A stretch of 64,000 nt of DNA from Acestrorhynchus altus (lineage: Eukaryota > Chordata > Actinopteri > Characiformes > Acestrorhynchidae): the NCBI GenBank assembly GCA_034509495.1, contig CM067503.1, positions 537,408 to 601,407 of the forward strand, read 5' to 3'. The notes under the pieces were generated by a model that had not been told where the DNA came from, made no database searches, and saw only the letters and a list, made by a program, of their open reading frames with translations. Shown here piece by piece: positions 23,363 to 34,163 of this stretch; position 1 is the first letter of the stretch; the number at the start of each line of letters is the position of its first letter. A program made the translations under genes and the position numbers.

Positions 23363-24292
23363 TTATGGTTTCTCTCTTGCATGAATGTCTTGGTGTCTCT
23401 TGAAAGTACCATGATTATTAAAATTCTTTCCACAGTCTGAACAGAAATACGGTTTCTCTCCTGTGTGAATGCGCTGATGTGTTTTGAGATTTCTCAGTTG
23501 ATTAAAATTCTTCCCACAGTCTGAGCAGTGATACGGTTTCTCTCCTGTGTGAATACGCTGGTGTGTTTTGAGCTTACTCTGTTCACTAAACCTCTTTCCA
23601 CAGTCTGAACATTCATACGGCCTCTCTCCAGTGTGAATGCGCTGGTGCGTTTTGAGATTATTCTGCCGATTGAAACTCTTTCCACAATCTGAACAGAAGT
23701 ACGGTTTCTCTCCTGTGTGAATGCGCTGGTGTGTTTGGAGAATAGTCTGATTATTAAAACTCTTCCCACAGTCTGTGCAGTAATATGGTTTCTCTCCTGT
23801 GTGAATGCGCTGATGTGTTCTGAGATTACTTTGTTCATTAAAACTCTTCCCACACTCTGAGCAGTGATAAGGTTTCTCTCCTGTGTGAATACGCTGGTGT
23901 GTGTTGAGATTACTCTGATCATTAAACCTCTTCCCACACTCTGAGCAGTGATACGGTTTCTCTCCTGTGTGAATCCGCTGGTGTCTTTTGAAATGACTCT
24001 GTTCATTAAACCTCTTCCCACAGTCTGAACAGTGATACGGTTTCTCTCCTGTGTGAATGCGTTGGTGTCTTCTGAAAGCACCATGGTGATTAAAACTCTT
24101 TCCACAGTCTGAGCAGTGATACGGTTTCTCTCCCCTGTGAATGCGCTGGTGTCTTTTTAAATGACTCTGTTGATTAAAACTCTTCCCACAGTCTATGCAG
24201 TGGTGTTTCTTCTTCCCTACACTAGTCTCCATGTGCTTGTGAAGTGTAGGGGAGGGCATTTGCTGAGCAGTGGAAATTTTTCTTGATGCCAT
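23363..24292 (-). CDS. C2H2 zinc-finger protein, ten fingers
   Basis: This is probably a nuclear DNA-binding regulator, from the family's general role. The exon is open from an acceptor at 24396 (TTTCTTCCAG, exon from 24395). I chose the ATG at 24292 because it has a strong context (A at -3, G at +4). It gives about 309 residues ending TAA at 23363. A short N-terminal region (MASRKISTAQQM) without a KRAB, SCAN or BTB domain is followed by ten uninterrupted C2H2 fingers joined by TGEKP linkers. Fingers 1-10 read at helix positions -1,2,3,6: QSHR, HGAR, ESHR, DSNT, ESNT, NTIT, RNNT, ESKT, QRNT, NGTR. No frameshift or lost zinc ligand is seen. A leader exon lies upstream at about 25440. The target is unknown. 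Confidence 0.88.
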   Translation of the reverse strand: MASRKISTAQQMPSPTLHKHMETSVGKKKHHCIDCGKSFNQQSHLKRHQRIHRGEKPYHCSDCGKSFNHHGAFRRHQRIHTGEKPYHCSDCGKRFNEQSHFKRHQRIHTGEKPYHCSECGKRFNDQSNLNTHQRIHTGEKPYHCSECGKSFNEQSNLRTHQRIHTGEKPYYCTDCGKSFNNQTILQTHQRIHTGEKPYFCSDCGKSFNRQNNLKTHQRIHTGERPYECSDCGKRFSEQSKLKTHQRIHTGEKPYHCSDCGKNFNQLRNLKTHQRIHTGEKPYFCSDCGKNFNNHGTFKRHQDIHAREKP

Positions 24293-25620
24293 GTTCTTCC
24301 TCTCGTTCAGTAGCTTAACACCTTTGTGAAGTCTTCTGATGGTGTGTATTTGTGAAGTTAAATTTAGGAAGGAAAGCCAACAGGTTGGCCTTAACTGGAA
24401 GAAACAAAGAAAAACAAAACCTAAGCACAATATTCAAGAGAATCTTACAAATCCGACCAAAACCAGCAATTAATTATTTAAACAGTCAATCTTAGAGGGC
24501 ATATTTGGACAAAAGGAAACATGACACCATGTGTTATGCTTTTCTCCAGTTCCCAATTTATATATTTCTATTATAAATCAAGAAGCTGCACAAAAATGTT
24601 TCTAACGCTTTAGAACACACAGGTGTTCTTGCTCAGAATCCACTGACAAGTGCTTCATCTGTAAAATAAGATTAAATATATAGTCTCAGTATTTTTACTC
24701 ACATGCCACATGTCCTACTTTTCTGGGAATGAAAAACACAGAAGATGCAGAGTATAGAGTGTCCAGGATTGTTAACTAAACTATAAAATTCCTGAATAAT
24801 CACACCCCCTCTTAACAGTCCTCCACCCCCACCATCTCTTAATCTACCAGCCATTGAGCAGCAACCCCCACCCAAACTAAACAGCACTCAGGAATAACTT
24901 CATTCTGCTCTAAAATGAACTGCTGTGTTTCACAAAAAAACTGCACTTTCATTCACACATTGTGGAACATCTGCAGATATGAATGTTTCTACACTCAGCA
25001 CATCTCCATGTTGAAGATCACATGATCTATTCTGCATAGTTTTATAAAGACTCATAAAGATATACGTTAAACAGACTGTGGCGTGGAGAAACACATGAAG
25101 ATAAAGGACATATCCCTACAGTCAGCATGAAGGAGTTTAGAAACAACATCACAATAATAACACTTTAACCCACCAGACCAGAGAATTATTCCCCAAATAA
25201 ATCAACTGTCAGGGTTCGTAAGAAGAGCCTAAATCTCCTGTAGATTTTAACGAAAGCAGAAACTCACTGTTGACCAAAGATAACTAGGAAAAGATCATCA
25301 AGCAGCTCCTGGACGAAGCTGCTTCTGTGCTGCTTAAATGTTGCTCCTTTTGAATGTGTTTCTGTGTGTGTGAGAGTAAATGTAGAAGGTGTAGAAGAGT
25401 GGAACATCTCCATACCTTCAGCAGCTGAGCTGATTGTGTTCCTCCAGCACAGCAGTCTGAGCACCGAGGTGTGGACTGCTGATCAAAGCTGGATCTTCTG
25501 CTTCTCCACTTTACTGGAGTTACTGGAACCACAGCTACAGCGTGTCTCCCCCAGCTGGACAGGAGGATCAAACAGGAACCACGTGATTATAAAGGGAGGT
25601 GGAAGTTTTGGGGCTTTATT
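24293..25620 (-). promoter_or_regulatory. Zinc-finger gene leader: intron, non-coding exon and promoter region
   Basis: On the minus strand, sequence near 25440-25570 ends in a plausible leader-exon donor (CTGCTGAAG, then GTATGG at about 25415). The acceptor for the finger exon is at 24396. The arrangement is inferred; no transcript is available. Most of the block is duplicated at 4470-5085, including the donor, which suggests the leader of a zinc-finger family. The intron holds a CCATTGAGCAGCAACCCCCA block shared with two other places. Confidence 0.45.
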
Positions 25621-25859
25621 TTATCTAGTCTAACTGGTTTTGTCCGGCATTTATTTCCAAGTGACAAAACCTATTTTTTTAACTCTTCTTTGATTGAACT
25701 ATTTTTTTCCACAAAATATTTAAACCATTACAAACTAAAATGGCTGATCTACAGCACAAAAATGCTGAATATTAAATATGCAAATGCATAAACTTTATGC
25801 AGATAATATTAACAATACAGTACACATGATGGCTCAGTAATTCATGTGATGAGTTGTGC

Positions 25860-26470
25860 ACATGTACAGGTAAAGTGTCTGTGCAATAGATCTGAATGTT
25901 GTCTGTGCAAAGAGAAATGGACAGAAGAGCAGTGATCTTAAGCTCTTCATTGAGTCTGTCCGTTAGATAAAGAGTCAGTGCAATGATTGGCTTGGAATAA
26001 TAATGTCCAGCCAGAATTAGTGAGCCTGTCCTGTTAGTGGCTCAGTGTGTAATAATGTCCGACACAGTGAAGAGGAATTGTACAGTGTGATTTTTGTTGG
26101 TACAAATGACTTCAACTCCTTGATACAGCAGTGCTGAATGAGCCTGTTGCTGAAGGTGCTCCACTATCTGACCAGTATGTCATGGATGAGGTGAGATGTC
26201 TTTTCCAGGAAGGTGGTCAGTTTGCTGAGAGTTCTCTTTCCCACCACCACCTCAAAGCTCTCCAGTGAGCATCTGAGTAAAGATCTAGCTGCCTTGATCA
26301 GTTTGTTAATTTTGGTGTCTCCCCCTTTGATGCAGCCTCCCCAGCAGACTGCTGCGAAGAAGACATCACCCATAACATTAGAATGGTAGAAGATCGGCAC
26401 CGTTTTGCTGCACACATTGAAGGACCTGAGCTTCTACTCATCCCCTTGTTCTACACAGCCTGTGTTGACG
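25860..26470 (-). mobile_element. Rex1/CR1-like LINE C-terminal fragment
   Basis: The minus-strand frame 26164-26415 reads a FYHSNVMGDVFFAAVCWGG block, then KINKLIKAARSLL and VVGKRTLSKL..LEKTSHLIHD, the C-terminal tail of fish Rex1/CR1-type proteins. Sequence to 25860 is its 3' region. Confidence 0.75.
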
Positions 26471-26619
26471 CTCCAGTCCAATTTGTATTCAAGCAACACA
26501 AGATATTATTGAGAAGGAACTCCTGCTGTAGAACCAAGTGTTGGGAGCAGTGATCTATTGAGATCAGGTGGGTCATCAGAGGTATTAGTGACCCACCACA
26601 ACATAACAGATTTTGGTAT

Positions 26620-26686
26620 TTAATCAATCAACCAATCAATCAACCAATCAATCAACCAACCAATCAATCAATCAATCAATCAATCA
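26620..26686. repeat. Simple repeat, (CAAT)n with CAAC variants
   Basis: TCAATCAACCAATCAATCAA and similar units repeat over about 67 bases. Confidence 0.9.
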
Positions 26687-26689
26687 GTG

Positions 26690-27149
26690 TACCTCTCTCA
26701 TCTGCACCCCCACCCCCTGCTTAGCTCTGATGTATGGGAGAGGGTATTCCAAAGCTACCTCATTAGAGTTATCATTGCTGTTACAATATGTGGGTATTAT
26801 ACCATTTTTGTCATGTCAGTTAAGGTACATACACTGATAAGTGTCATGTTTAAACACTGTTCAAATCATTTCACTGTCTAACATTCAATGTTCAGCTCAC
26901 ACTTGTGAATTTAATTTTGTCCAATCACTGCTTTTGTTTAAATGAACAAACTATGGTGCTGATGGATTTAAAGAAAGTTTTGCTGTGGCTGGGGACATAT
27001 ATTTTAGAAAAAAACCCATAATTAACCTGAAAATAAGAAATATTAGTTTTATTTTAGTGCATCAAAGCTTGTTTGTGTTTGTTCTCCTTGTGTTTATGCA
27101 ATGTATATAACTCATATATGCATGTATTTACCTCAACCTCACTGCAGCA
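26690..27149. other. Unassigned sequence
   Basis: No gene or recognised repeat is seen. Confidence 0.35.
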
Positions 27150-27563
27150 TGTATGAGCCCTGTTGAGCACAAAGGTTCTGTTCAGCTTGGCTAGTGGAAG
27201 CTATGGGCAGTAGTGTATTATAGAAGTATATTATAATTGACTGTATAGATTGACCGACAAGGCACAACTAAGCTATGTCCATGTATGTTCTTTTTTGAAG
27301 ATATAGCTAGATATTTAAGCAACAGCAGTGCTTGCACAGAAATAGGACTATAAATAAATTGTTAAGCATGATATGGACTAAAATCTGTAGCTGTAATAAA
27401 GTAGAAGTTACAAGTTTCTAATGTTTCCACATTGCCAGTGACTAAGAACTCAGGAATATGGATTTGAAGGTATGCCAAGATACCCAGGAGAGACAAACAC
27501 TCTTTCTACAACAAATTCAAATATGGTACTATAATATTAATATAATATTGTCTGAGAACTTCA
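27150..27563 (-). pseudogene. F-type lectin relic: intron 3 with a trace of exon 3
   Basis: It is colinear with intron 3 of lectin A and with the 20.0-20.6 kb relic: ATGGATTTGAAGGTATGCCA at 27459, TTTCTAATGTTTCCACATTG near 27416, and AGCAACAGCAGTGCTTGC near 27319. Only about 25 bases resemble exon 3 (ACTTCAACCTCAGTG near 27558). The remnant breaks off into a zinc-finger remnant. Confidence 0.65.
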
Positions 27564-27564
27564 A

Positions 27565-27660
27565 CCTCAGTGTAGTTTCTCACATTTGTGAATGCGCTGA
27601 TCTGTTTTGAGAGTCCTCTGATTATTAAAACTTTTCCCACAGTCTGACATAGTTTCTCCC
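27565..27660 (-). pseudogene. Single C2H2 zinc-finger remnant
   Basis: The minus strand encodes SDCGKSFNNQRTLKTDQRIH and then CEKLH in place of TGEKP. One zinc-ligand histidine is D. It matches the finger repeats of the gene at 23363-24292 closely at the base level (TTAAAACTTTTCCCACAGTC). A lone relic fused to the lectin relic. Confidence 0.8.
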
Positions 27661-28090
27661 CAGGTTTCCCAACCAAGGGGACTGTAGATGAGTGAAGGCA
27701 AGTATTTTAATTGGTCAAAACCAGTTATCAGCTTCCAATTAGCTGAAGACTTTTGGCAGTTTTGTTGCACTGAAAAGCTGAGCTTGAAAATTGTGCATGC
27801 TTTCAAAACAGGTTATATCTGAGATCACGCACAGTTTCATACAAGAGTCTGAGCTAGGCATCATAAATAAGCAGAAGTAAGAGAAACAGTTTCTTGTTCA
27901 GTCCTGCTTTATCCAAAACATCCAGAGTCACTGAGTGCAAATGTCTGACATCAGAGCTTTTATTTTGACATGGCTGTAAAATATAACAGTTTAAGAGTCT
28001 TAAATATATTCCTAAAATATTTCTGTTATGGGTTATCGATGGACAAAAAGTGGACAAAGAAAAAAAAACTGATTAGCATTACAAGGTTCC
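27661..28090. other. 3' flank of lectin A, otherwise unassigned
   Basis: It contains the presumed 3' untranslated sequence of lectin A. No obvious poly(A) signal is seen within the first 60 bases. Nothing else is recognised. Confidence 0.35.
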
Positions 28091-30918
28091 TCAGATCAGA
28101 GGAGCTCCATAAACCTCCACCTCACACAATGTGAGATACTCCTTTTTTCCTGGAATCACGATGTTGACATATCGTCCTTCAATCCCATTGCACTGAAAGG
28201 TCATGGTAGGGTTGCCTTTATCAATGGAGGAGATCACTGCACACCTGATAAGGCAGAATATGAAAGTAAATTGTTACAAACAGGATCTTCTGTTTAGAAA
28301 GGAAAAAACAACAGAAAACAGTTTACCTCTGGTTGTTGTTGCCATTGTTCTTCAAACTGTCGCCAATTCTGATTTCAGCTCCAATCAGCCTTTCAGGAAT
28401 ATTATCCTCTGTGTTGGCAACAATGATGGAAAACACTTTGTGTGGTTTTAGCAGGTCCAGTCTCCACCAGGGACCGAGGTCATCGTTGGTGTGTGAGCAG
28501 GAACCACGGGTGTAGACACCATCGCGGTTTCCATCAATGACACTTGATGGAAAACCAGTACCATAAAGGCTGGACTGGGTAGCTCTTCCATTCAGTGCTA
28601 CATTCTCTCCTACACAGGATACAATCAGATGTCAAATGAAGCATACTGATTGAGGGTGAATTTATAACCTTATATTGACCTTCTAGAAAATTCTGGCCAA
28701 GGGGTCACCAACCCTGCTCCTATTCCACCCCACCTGCTCCAACTAATTCCTGCCTTCAGATGTTCCTGATTGGCTGAAAGGGGTGTTTTCTGGCCACTTG
28801 GCCATTCTAATGTGATATTGTTACCCATTCTTTTGTTGATTAATTTCAGTGTTTTAAGTCATTGTCTTGTTGCATGACCTATTGAGCACATTTACATGCA
28901 CTTAATAATTCAGTAACTTCAGAAAATCAGTTTTGTCTGTAATCTAATCAACACAACAAAACATTCTACTTTGTAACCAGCCAATAATCTCACAGAAGAA
29001 TGTGAATATGGGTAGGAGGAAGGTGGAGCCCCTGCTGGTTCACCCCACTGGTTTATGCTGTTTGTTCATTTATTAAATTTTTCTAGGCTGCACTGTGGAT
29101 ATTTACCCAAAGTGATCAATAAAATGCATGGACTGTACAACTGTGTGACTTGGGTTGACAGGTTTTCTTTTGAAAATATAGCTAACTAAGCGACAGCGAT
29201 GCTTGCCCATAAACTGGACAACTAATAATTAAGCAGGAGACTGGGCTAAATTCTGTATCTTTGGCAAAGTAGAAGGTACATTTACATTACATTTACATTT
29301 GTGGCATTTAGCAGACGCCCTTATCCAGAGCGACTTACAAAAGTGCTTTGCTGTTTACTTAGAACATCCTTAGCTAGTAGATAAGGCTGGAATCTAGAGA
29401 TTCCACACATTTAGACCGTGTTGAAACAAGTCTTTATGGAGTTAAGTACTCCTGAAACAGATGAGTCTTCAGTCTGCGTTTGAAGACATTGAGGGACTCG
29501 GCTGTTCGGACTCCCAGGGGAAGTTCGTTCCACCATTTTGGTGCCAGAACAGAAAAGAGTCTGGATGCATGTTTACCTTGCATCCTGAGGGATGGTGGGT
29601 CAAGCCGAGCTGTACTTGAAGCTCAAAGGGCTCTTGGTGCAGCTCGAGGTACAAGTTCTAATGTTTCCACAATGCCAATCAGGATTATGGATTTCAAGGC
29701 ATGCCAAGCTACCCTGGACAAGCACAGACTCTTTCTACAACACAGTTAAAATTATAAATAATGCCTGACAACTTCACTTCTCACCATGTGGAGTTGGATA
29801 TCCGTAGACCTCAACCTCACAGAGAGTCAGCAGACGGTTATCTCCTGGGATGACCACATTAACGTAACTGCCTGAGAGGCCATTCTCAAAGTTGAAGGTT
29901 ATAGATTTTCCTGCAGGAATGGTGGAGATCACCCCAGCCCTTGGAAAAAAAAACATCTTGAGAAAACTGCATAGAAATGATTCAGATAATTTGCACCACA
30001 TTACTGACCTCTACTTTTCCTAGTAGATATTAGCAGTAATCACCAAAAGTGCTCTCACCAGGGATTACTGTTCCCATTGTCCAGTAAAGAGTTTCCGATG
30101 TGTATCTCTGCTCCATTGATCCTCTCTGGTACAGCATCTCCTCTGTTAGTGATGGTGATGGAGGTCACTGTGTACTCGTCCAGCAGGTCCACCCTCCACC
30201 ACGGGTTTTGCTGCCACTCAGTGGCGGTGCAGGACCCATGGTTGAAGTTTGAATCAGTATTTCCATCTATAGCATTATAGGCATGACCGTACGGTGCCCA
30301 GGGGTTATTAACCAAGGTGGACTGAGTGGCTTTTCCATTTAGAGCGAGATTTTTGGCTGGAATGAACAGAGCAGTGCAGATTCAGTCACTTCAACACAGA
30401 CACAACATCACTACATCACATGACAACACTAGGTTTGGAGCAAAAATGTGCCTTTAATCACATAAAATGTTTTGTTTTTTTTATTGGAGAAACATTGCTT
30501 GTTTTATAAGGAGTTAATGTACCAGCAGATTATTCAGTACTTCAAACTGTTTTAATGCAGCATAGATAGTTTTTCTGTTTATGATAAAAACCTGTAGTAA
30601 GTCACTGATAATCAAGTCATTTTTTATGTTCATCATGTTTAATGAAATAAAGCAATTTTTAAATGTTGTGAATAGCTATTTTTTTAACCATATACAAGTG
30701 CATCTAAAAAAAAAAGCAAAAAAAAAAACACGTAATGAATATAAAATGTTACAGTTTACCTTAAATTAAATTGTGATCACAATTGCGCTTTTTAACCATA
30801 TTCAATTTGTTTAGGTGCACTAGTACATAATTCAATGATGTTTACCTTTCATAGATGAAGCATCGGTGACAGCAGCCATTGTAATCACTGCCAGCAGGTA
30901 AAACATGTGAAGATCCAT
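28091..30918 (-). CDS. Lectin A: secreted tandem F-type lectin (fucolectin-like)
   Basis: F-type lectins are soluble fucose-binding proteins of fish innate immunity and fertilisation (family knowledge). Coding exons: 30918-30846 (24-residue signal peptide MDLHMFYLLAVITMAAV..), 30356-30059, 29939-29785, 28609-28327, 28244-28091; 963 bases, 320 residues, phases 1,2,1,2, all GT-AG. Domain 1 is exons 2-3 (about residues 25-175), domain 2 is exons 4-5 (176-320). Both have PWWR.DL, GAEI.IG and TLCEVEV. Domain 1 reads SCTATE where the fucose-contact histidine is expected, then NRGDAVPER. Domain 2 reads SCSHT but NTEDNIPER, losing the first arginine. Neither has the vicinal CC; domain 2 alone keeps the RCAVI/FQCNG cysteine pair. 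It is head to head with lectin C, with which exon 2 is almost identical. Its sugar binding is therefore in doubt. Confidence 0.92.
28678..28790. repeat. Short interspersed repeat in lectin A intron 3
   Basis: GGGGTCACCAACCCTGCTCC with CCACCCCACCTGCTCCAAC next to GACCTTCTAGAAAATTCTGG. The same block in the same intron position occurs in lectin C (38500-38592, read on the opposite strand as the gene is) and in the relic at 20020-20110, so it predates their duplication. Confidence 0.7.
29281..29653 (-). mobile_element. L2 LINE 3' end in lectin A intron 3
   Basis: It has the full tail (TTAGCAGACGCCCTTATCCA) and C-terminal coding sequence, in the minus orientation like the gene. It is flanked by AGGTACA at 29274-29280 and 29647-29653 (one copy counted inside the element span). 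The paralogous relics at 20395-20410 and 27405-27420 show the uninterrupted site. Confidence 0.85.
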
Positions 30919-31090
30919 TTCTGTAATGATAAATCAGACTCAGTTCAGTGGAGTCTCCAGTGGAGAAGTACATACTGTCTCAGAACATCTCAGATCAACT
31001 CACCCAGAACTGAAAGCTGCAGAATGAAACTGCTTCTCTGATCTGAACAGATCTACTGAAGCTCACTTTGTGTCAGAAGGCTTAAAAAGG
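30919..31090 (-). promoter_or_regulatory. Lectin A promoter, leader exon and leader intron
   Basis: On the minus strand a weak TATA-like TTTTTAAG lies at 31088-31081. A leader exon to 31005 follows, ending CAGTTCTGG with donor GTGAGT at 31003, then a short intron with acceptor TTATCATTACAG just before AAATGG at 30920. The leader resembles those of lectins C and E (CAGCT..CAGT.CTGG or similar at the donor). The start of transcription is inferred. Confidence 0.55.
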
Positions 31091-32500
31091 GGAACTCCAC
31101 CCATTTTTCAAACTTTGTGCTCAGTTTAATCACTGAGAGTGGCTTCATGTCAAATTGTGTGAAAATGTTAAACAAGATCACATTTTTGAATTTACTGTCA
31201 AACCCAACAGTGAACATTCAATCATCTTCTGAGTTTTATATGGAGTGTTGAAGTTGGTAAAATTAAAAAAGAAACAATGAGTGGGCTGAATTATATTAAT
31301 ATATTAATTCAATAATAATTTTTTAGACATTTTTTGACCTATTTCTGTAATCACCACATTAAGTTTCTGTTTAAGCTATTTAACGATTATATCCCACCAA
31401 ACGTCAATACAAGAAAATTTAAAAAATAAAGAAACTGATAACAGAACTCCCTCTATCACATGAGTGCAGGCATTCCTATTCTCTTAAACAAAGGGCTGTG
31501 GTGTTCGGGATTTAAACTTATGACACAACCAGGCAGTAAGATAGTTCCACTCATAAGCTGTGAAGCAATGTATAATTTTTGTGTCCAAAAAAGCAGAAAA
31601 TTAAATTTTCTAGAACTGTGTTTTTATGAAGGGTGGCCCTATAGTCTTACTGCTGCTCACCAACTGTGAGGACATCATCGCTGCAAGAGCTCAGTGCTCA
31701 GTTGATGGAAGCAATAAGGAAAAAGCAATAAAGGGTAGAAGCCAAAGACTGAAAATCTCACACCAAGTGCATCAAACTGTAACAGAGCAGGCCTGCGTGG
31801 CTGCAGATTTTCAATCTAAAAACTAGCAGCAACACCCGATTCCACAAACTGAGTTAAACAGTGAGTTAGGAGAACTAAGTTGAGTTCACTCAAAACAAAT
31901 ACCCTATAATCAGTTACTGTATCAGTTTAAGCTGGACTAGTTGTAACTTTTTTACAGTTTAAAGATGGGTGGAATTCTACATGTTTATACTTCTATATAA
32001 GGTCTCACTCTTGCGTAAATTTTATTTCACTTCTGAGATCAGTGCAGGAGAAAATCTGAAATGTTGCAATCATGCATGGCCTAAATCTGACAAGCTCAGA
32101 GAACGTGAGAATGATTTCATCATCAACCGCACCCTCTTACTGGACAGGGGGAGGTTACTCAGTGCTAAGAAGAGCCAAAGTGAGGGTCTTATTTGTTTAT
32201 ATTATATTTATTTCTCATTTTCTAGGTTTTATCTGTGTTCACATGAACGTACCTTACTAGGGGACACTGTGCCAGAATATTCCCATGGTGTTGAATAACA
32301 CCTTTCTATTGCAAATTGACTAAGACTGGAAACTTACGCAGAACTGCTCCCAACACGGACTTGAGTCCTGAACCAGCACTTAAACAGGGCTTTGAGTAGT
32401 GATGTTACGCCAGGACGATTACACGAGAATCAATGCAACGTTTCAAATAAATGTGCCCGGCCATCTCGTCTCCCACATCAAAGCTCCAACATAACGTTTC
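31091..32500. other. Spacer between the head-to-head lectins A and C
   Basis: Mostly unassigned AT-rich sequence. Short open stretches at 31460-31830 and 31969-32298 overlap on the same strand in different frames and have no recognised motif. Confidence 0.35.
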
Positions 32501-32504
32501 CATT

Positions 32505-32705
32505 AATGGCATTTAGCTGATGCGCTTATCCAGAGCAGCTTACAAGGTTATTCACATTACAGAGGAGAGCCAGAGTAGTGTTAGGAGTCTTTTCCAAGGT
32601 CTCTTATTGGTGTTGAGCAGCATAGTTACCCAGACTGGGAATTGATCCCCAGTCTCGCACATGGAGTGATGGCTTGCTGGTGGTGTTATCTGTTGTGCCA
32701 CACCA
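32505..32705 (-). mobile_element. tRNA-derived SINE with L2-like tail
   Basis: The left end has the L2-type tail (GGCATTTAGCTGATGCGCTT, ATCCAGAGCAGCTTACAA). The right part (GGGAATTGATCCCCAGTCTC .. GTTGTGCCACACC) looks on the minus strand like a tRNA-type box B and head. Similar composite SINEs (HE1-like) are known in fish. Confidence 0.6.
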
Positions 32706-32881
32706 TCCATAATAACAGGAAAAACAACCCATCAGTATTGATCGGTCATCAGTAATAAGGAAGGAGTCACGAGGAAGAAACAATAAGGAAGTGCAGTTCT
32801 TAGAACCCCCTTATCAAACTTATTACAGGTGCGTTTTATAACTCACACCCATAAACCAGCTGTTTTCAATGTTTAGACTCG

Positions 32882-33322
32882 TATAAAGCTCTTTGAGCTC
32901 CTGAGACACTTCAGTGAAGACAACCACATCTCAGAGAGCTTCTGAGACACTTCAACAAAGACAATCACATTTCTGAGAGCTTCACTTATAGGTGATTTCT
33001 GATGCAGCTGTCTGAAAATAGTGAGTATTATTAAATTATAAAATTGTATATAATAATAATAATAATAATAATAATGTAAATCATCATTGTTGCACAAAAA
33101 TCTTTTATCTTTATTTTTGCTGTTTTTGACTGATGTAAATCTGGAAGATGTTTTTATACTGTATCAGAACTTAATGATAGAAGGACAACTTGAATGCTCC
33201 AAATTGGACTTGACTTTTTTTGGAGATTATTTTTGTTGGACAGCGATGATATTCAAGCATTACTGGGCAGAAACCGCATGAATGTACTAATAGTGTGTAT
33301 TGATTTCCATTTTTCAGAAAAA
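32882..33322 (+). promoter_or_regulatory. Lectin C promoter, leader exon and leader intron
   Basis: A TATA box (TATAAAG, 32882-32888) is followed about 25-30 bases later by a leader exon ending at 33020 with donor GTGAGT at 33021. The acceptor TTTTTCAG ends at 33317, six bases before the ATG. Two 41-base near-identical units (CTGAGACACTTCA.. starting 32901 and 32942) lie at or just after the expected start of transcription. An (AAT)n run (33051-33075) is in the leader intron. Confidence 0.6.
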
Positions 33323-34097
33323 ATGGATCATCACACATTTTACATCATTGCAATCATTGGTTTGATTGAAGCAACTTCCATAAAAGGTAAACATTCATTC
33401 AACATTCATTCTACTGTCATTGTCCACATTGATCAGCTCCTCTGATCATACAGAATCACTTTGTAGATCTATAATTACAGAGTGTAGTTCATCTGTTTCT
33501 CTGAATACTTCATTCTCCTCCTTTCAGCCTGATCTTCAATAGTCAGGACCCCACATAGTAGGTATTGTGTGGGTGGTGGGTCATATACACATCAAATGAA
33601 TGTGTGCCACATGTGTTCCTAGGAAATGACTTCTATGTGGTGCTAAGAAGGATTTGTGTGATCATGGGTGGTACGTTCTCTAAAATGAGAACCACTGCTT
33701 TAGACAGTTAGAGAGGGTGGTAGAGCATGTATGCTTCATTTCTTGACTTTCAAAACTACAGTACTATATTAACATCTGTTTTAAAGGCCCTATACTAGAA
33801 CCCTGTGGAATTCCACAACATCTACTAAACCATCCAGTTCACAACAGTTTTGTATTAATAGCTGAACAATTTACTAGGCTTAAGGAGGATGCCATGTAGA
33901 CTCCATAGTTCATCACACTACACTCCTTTGTTTTCCTCTCATGCTTTCTGAATGATCTCATTCGGCCTTCTGACCAGAAACAATAAAGATCCTTTCATGT
34001 TAGTTACAGATTGCAAAAGCAGAGAAGTTCTATTAAACTGGCAAGAGATGACCTGTACAATGTCTGGAGGCCACATCTAGCCTACTCTGTATAAGTA

Positions 34098-34163
<66 letters not shown>

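Noticed and set aside
23494..24105. Second 203-codon frame inside the zinc-finger gene
   Set aside because: It is a shadow frame: the 84-base finger repeat keeps other frames open.
24293..24430. Upstream ATG at 24430 (hydrophobic N-terminus) as the zinc-finger start
   Set aside because: A splice acceptor (TTTCTTCCAG) lies inside that extension at about 24396, and the ATG at 24292 has a much better context.
31460..32298. A gene in the A-C spacer
   Set aside because: Overlapping frames of 60-110 codons lack motifs, splice logic or codon bias that I can recognise.
32505..32705. A functional tRNA gene
   Set aside because: The box-B-like sequence is part of a SINE with an L2-type tail, and no complete cloverleaf could be drawn by eye.
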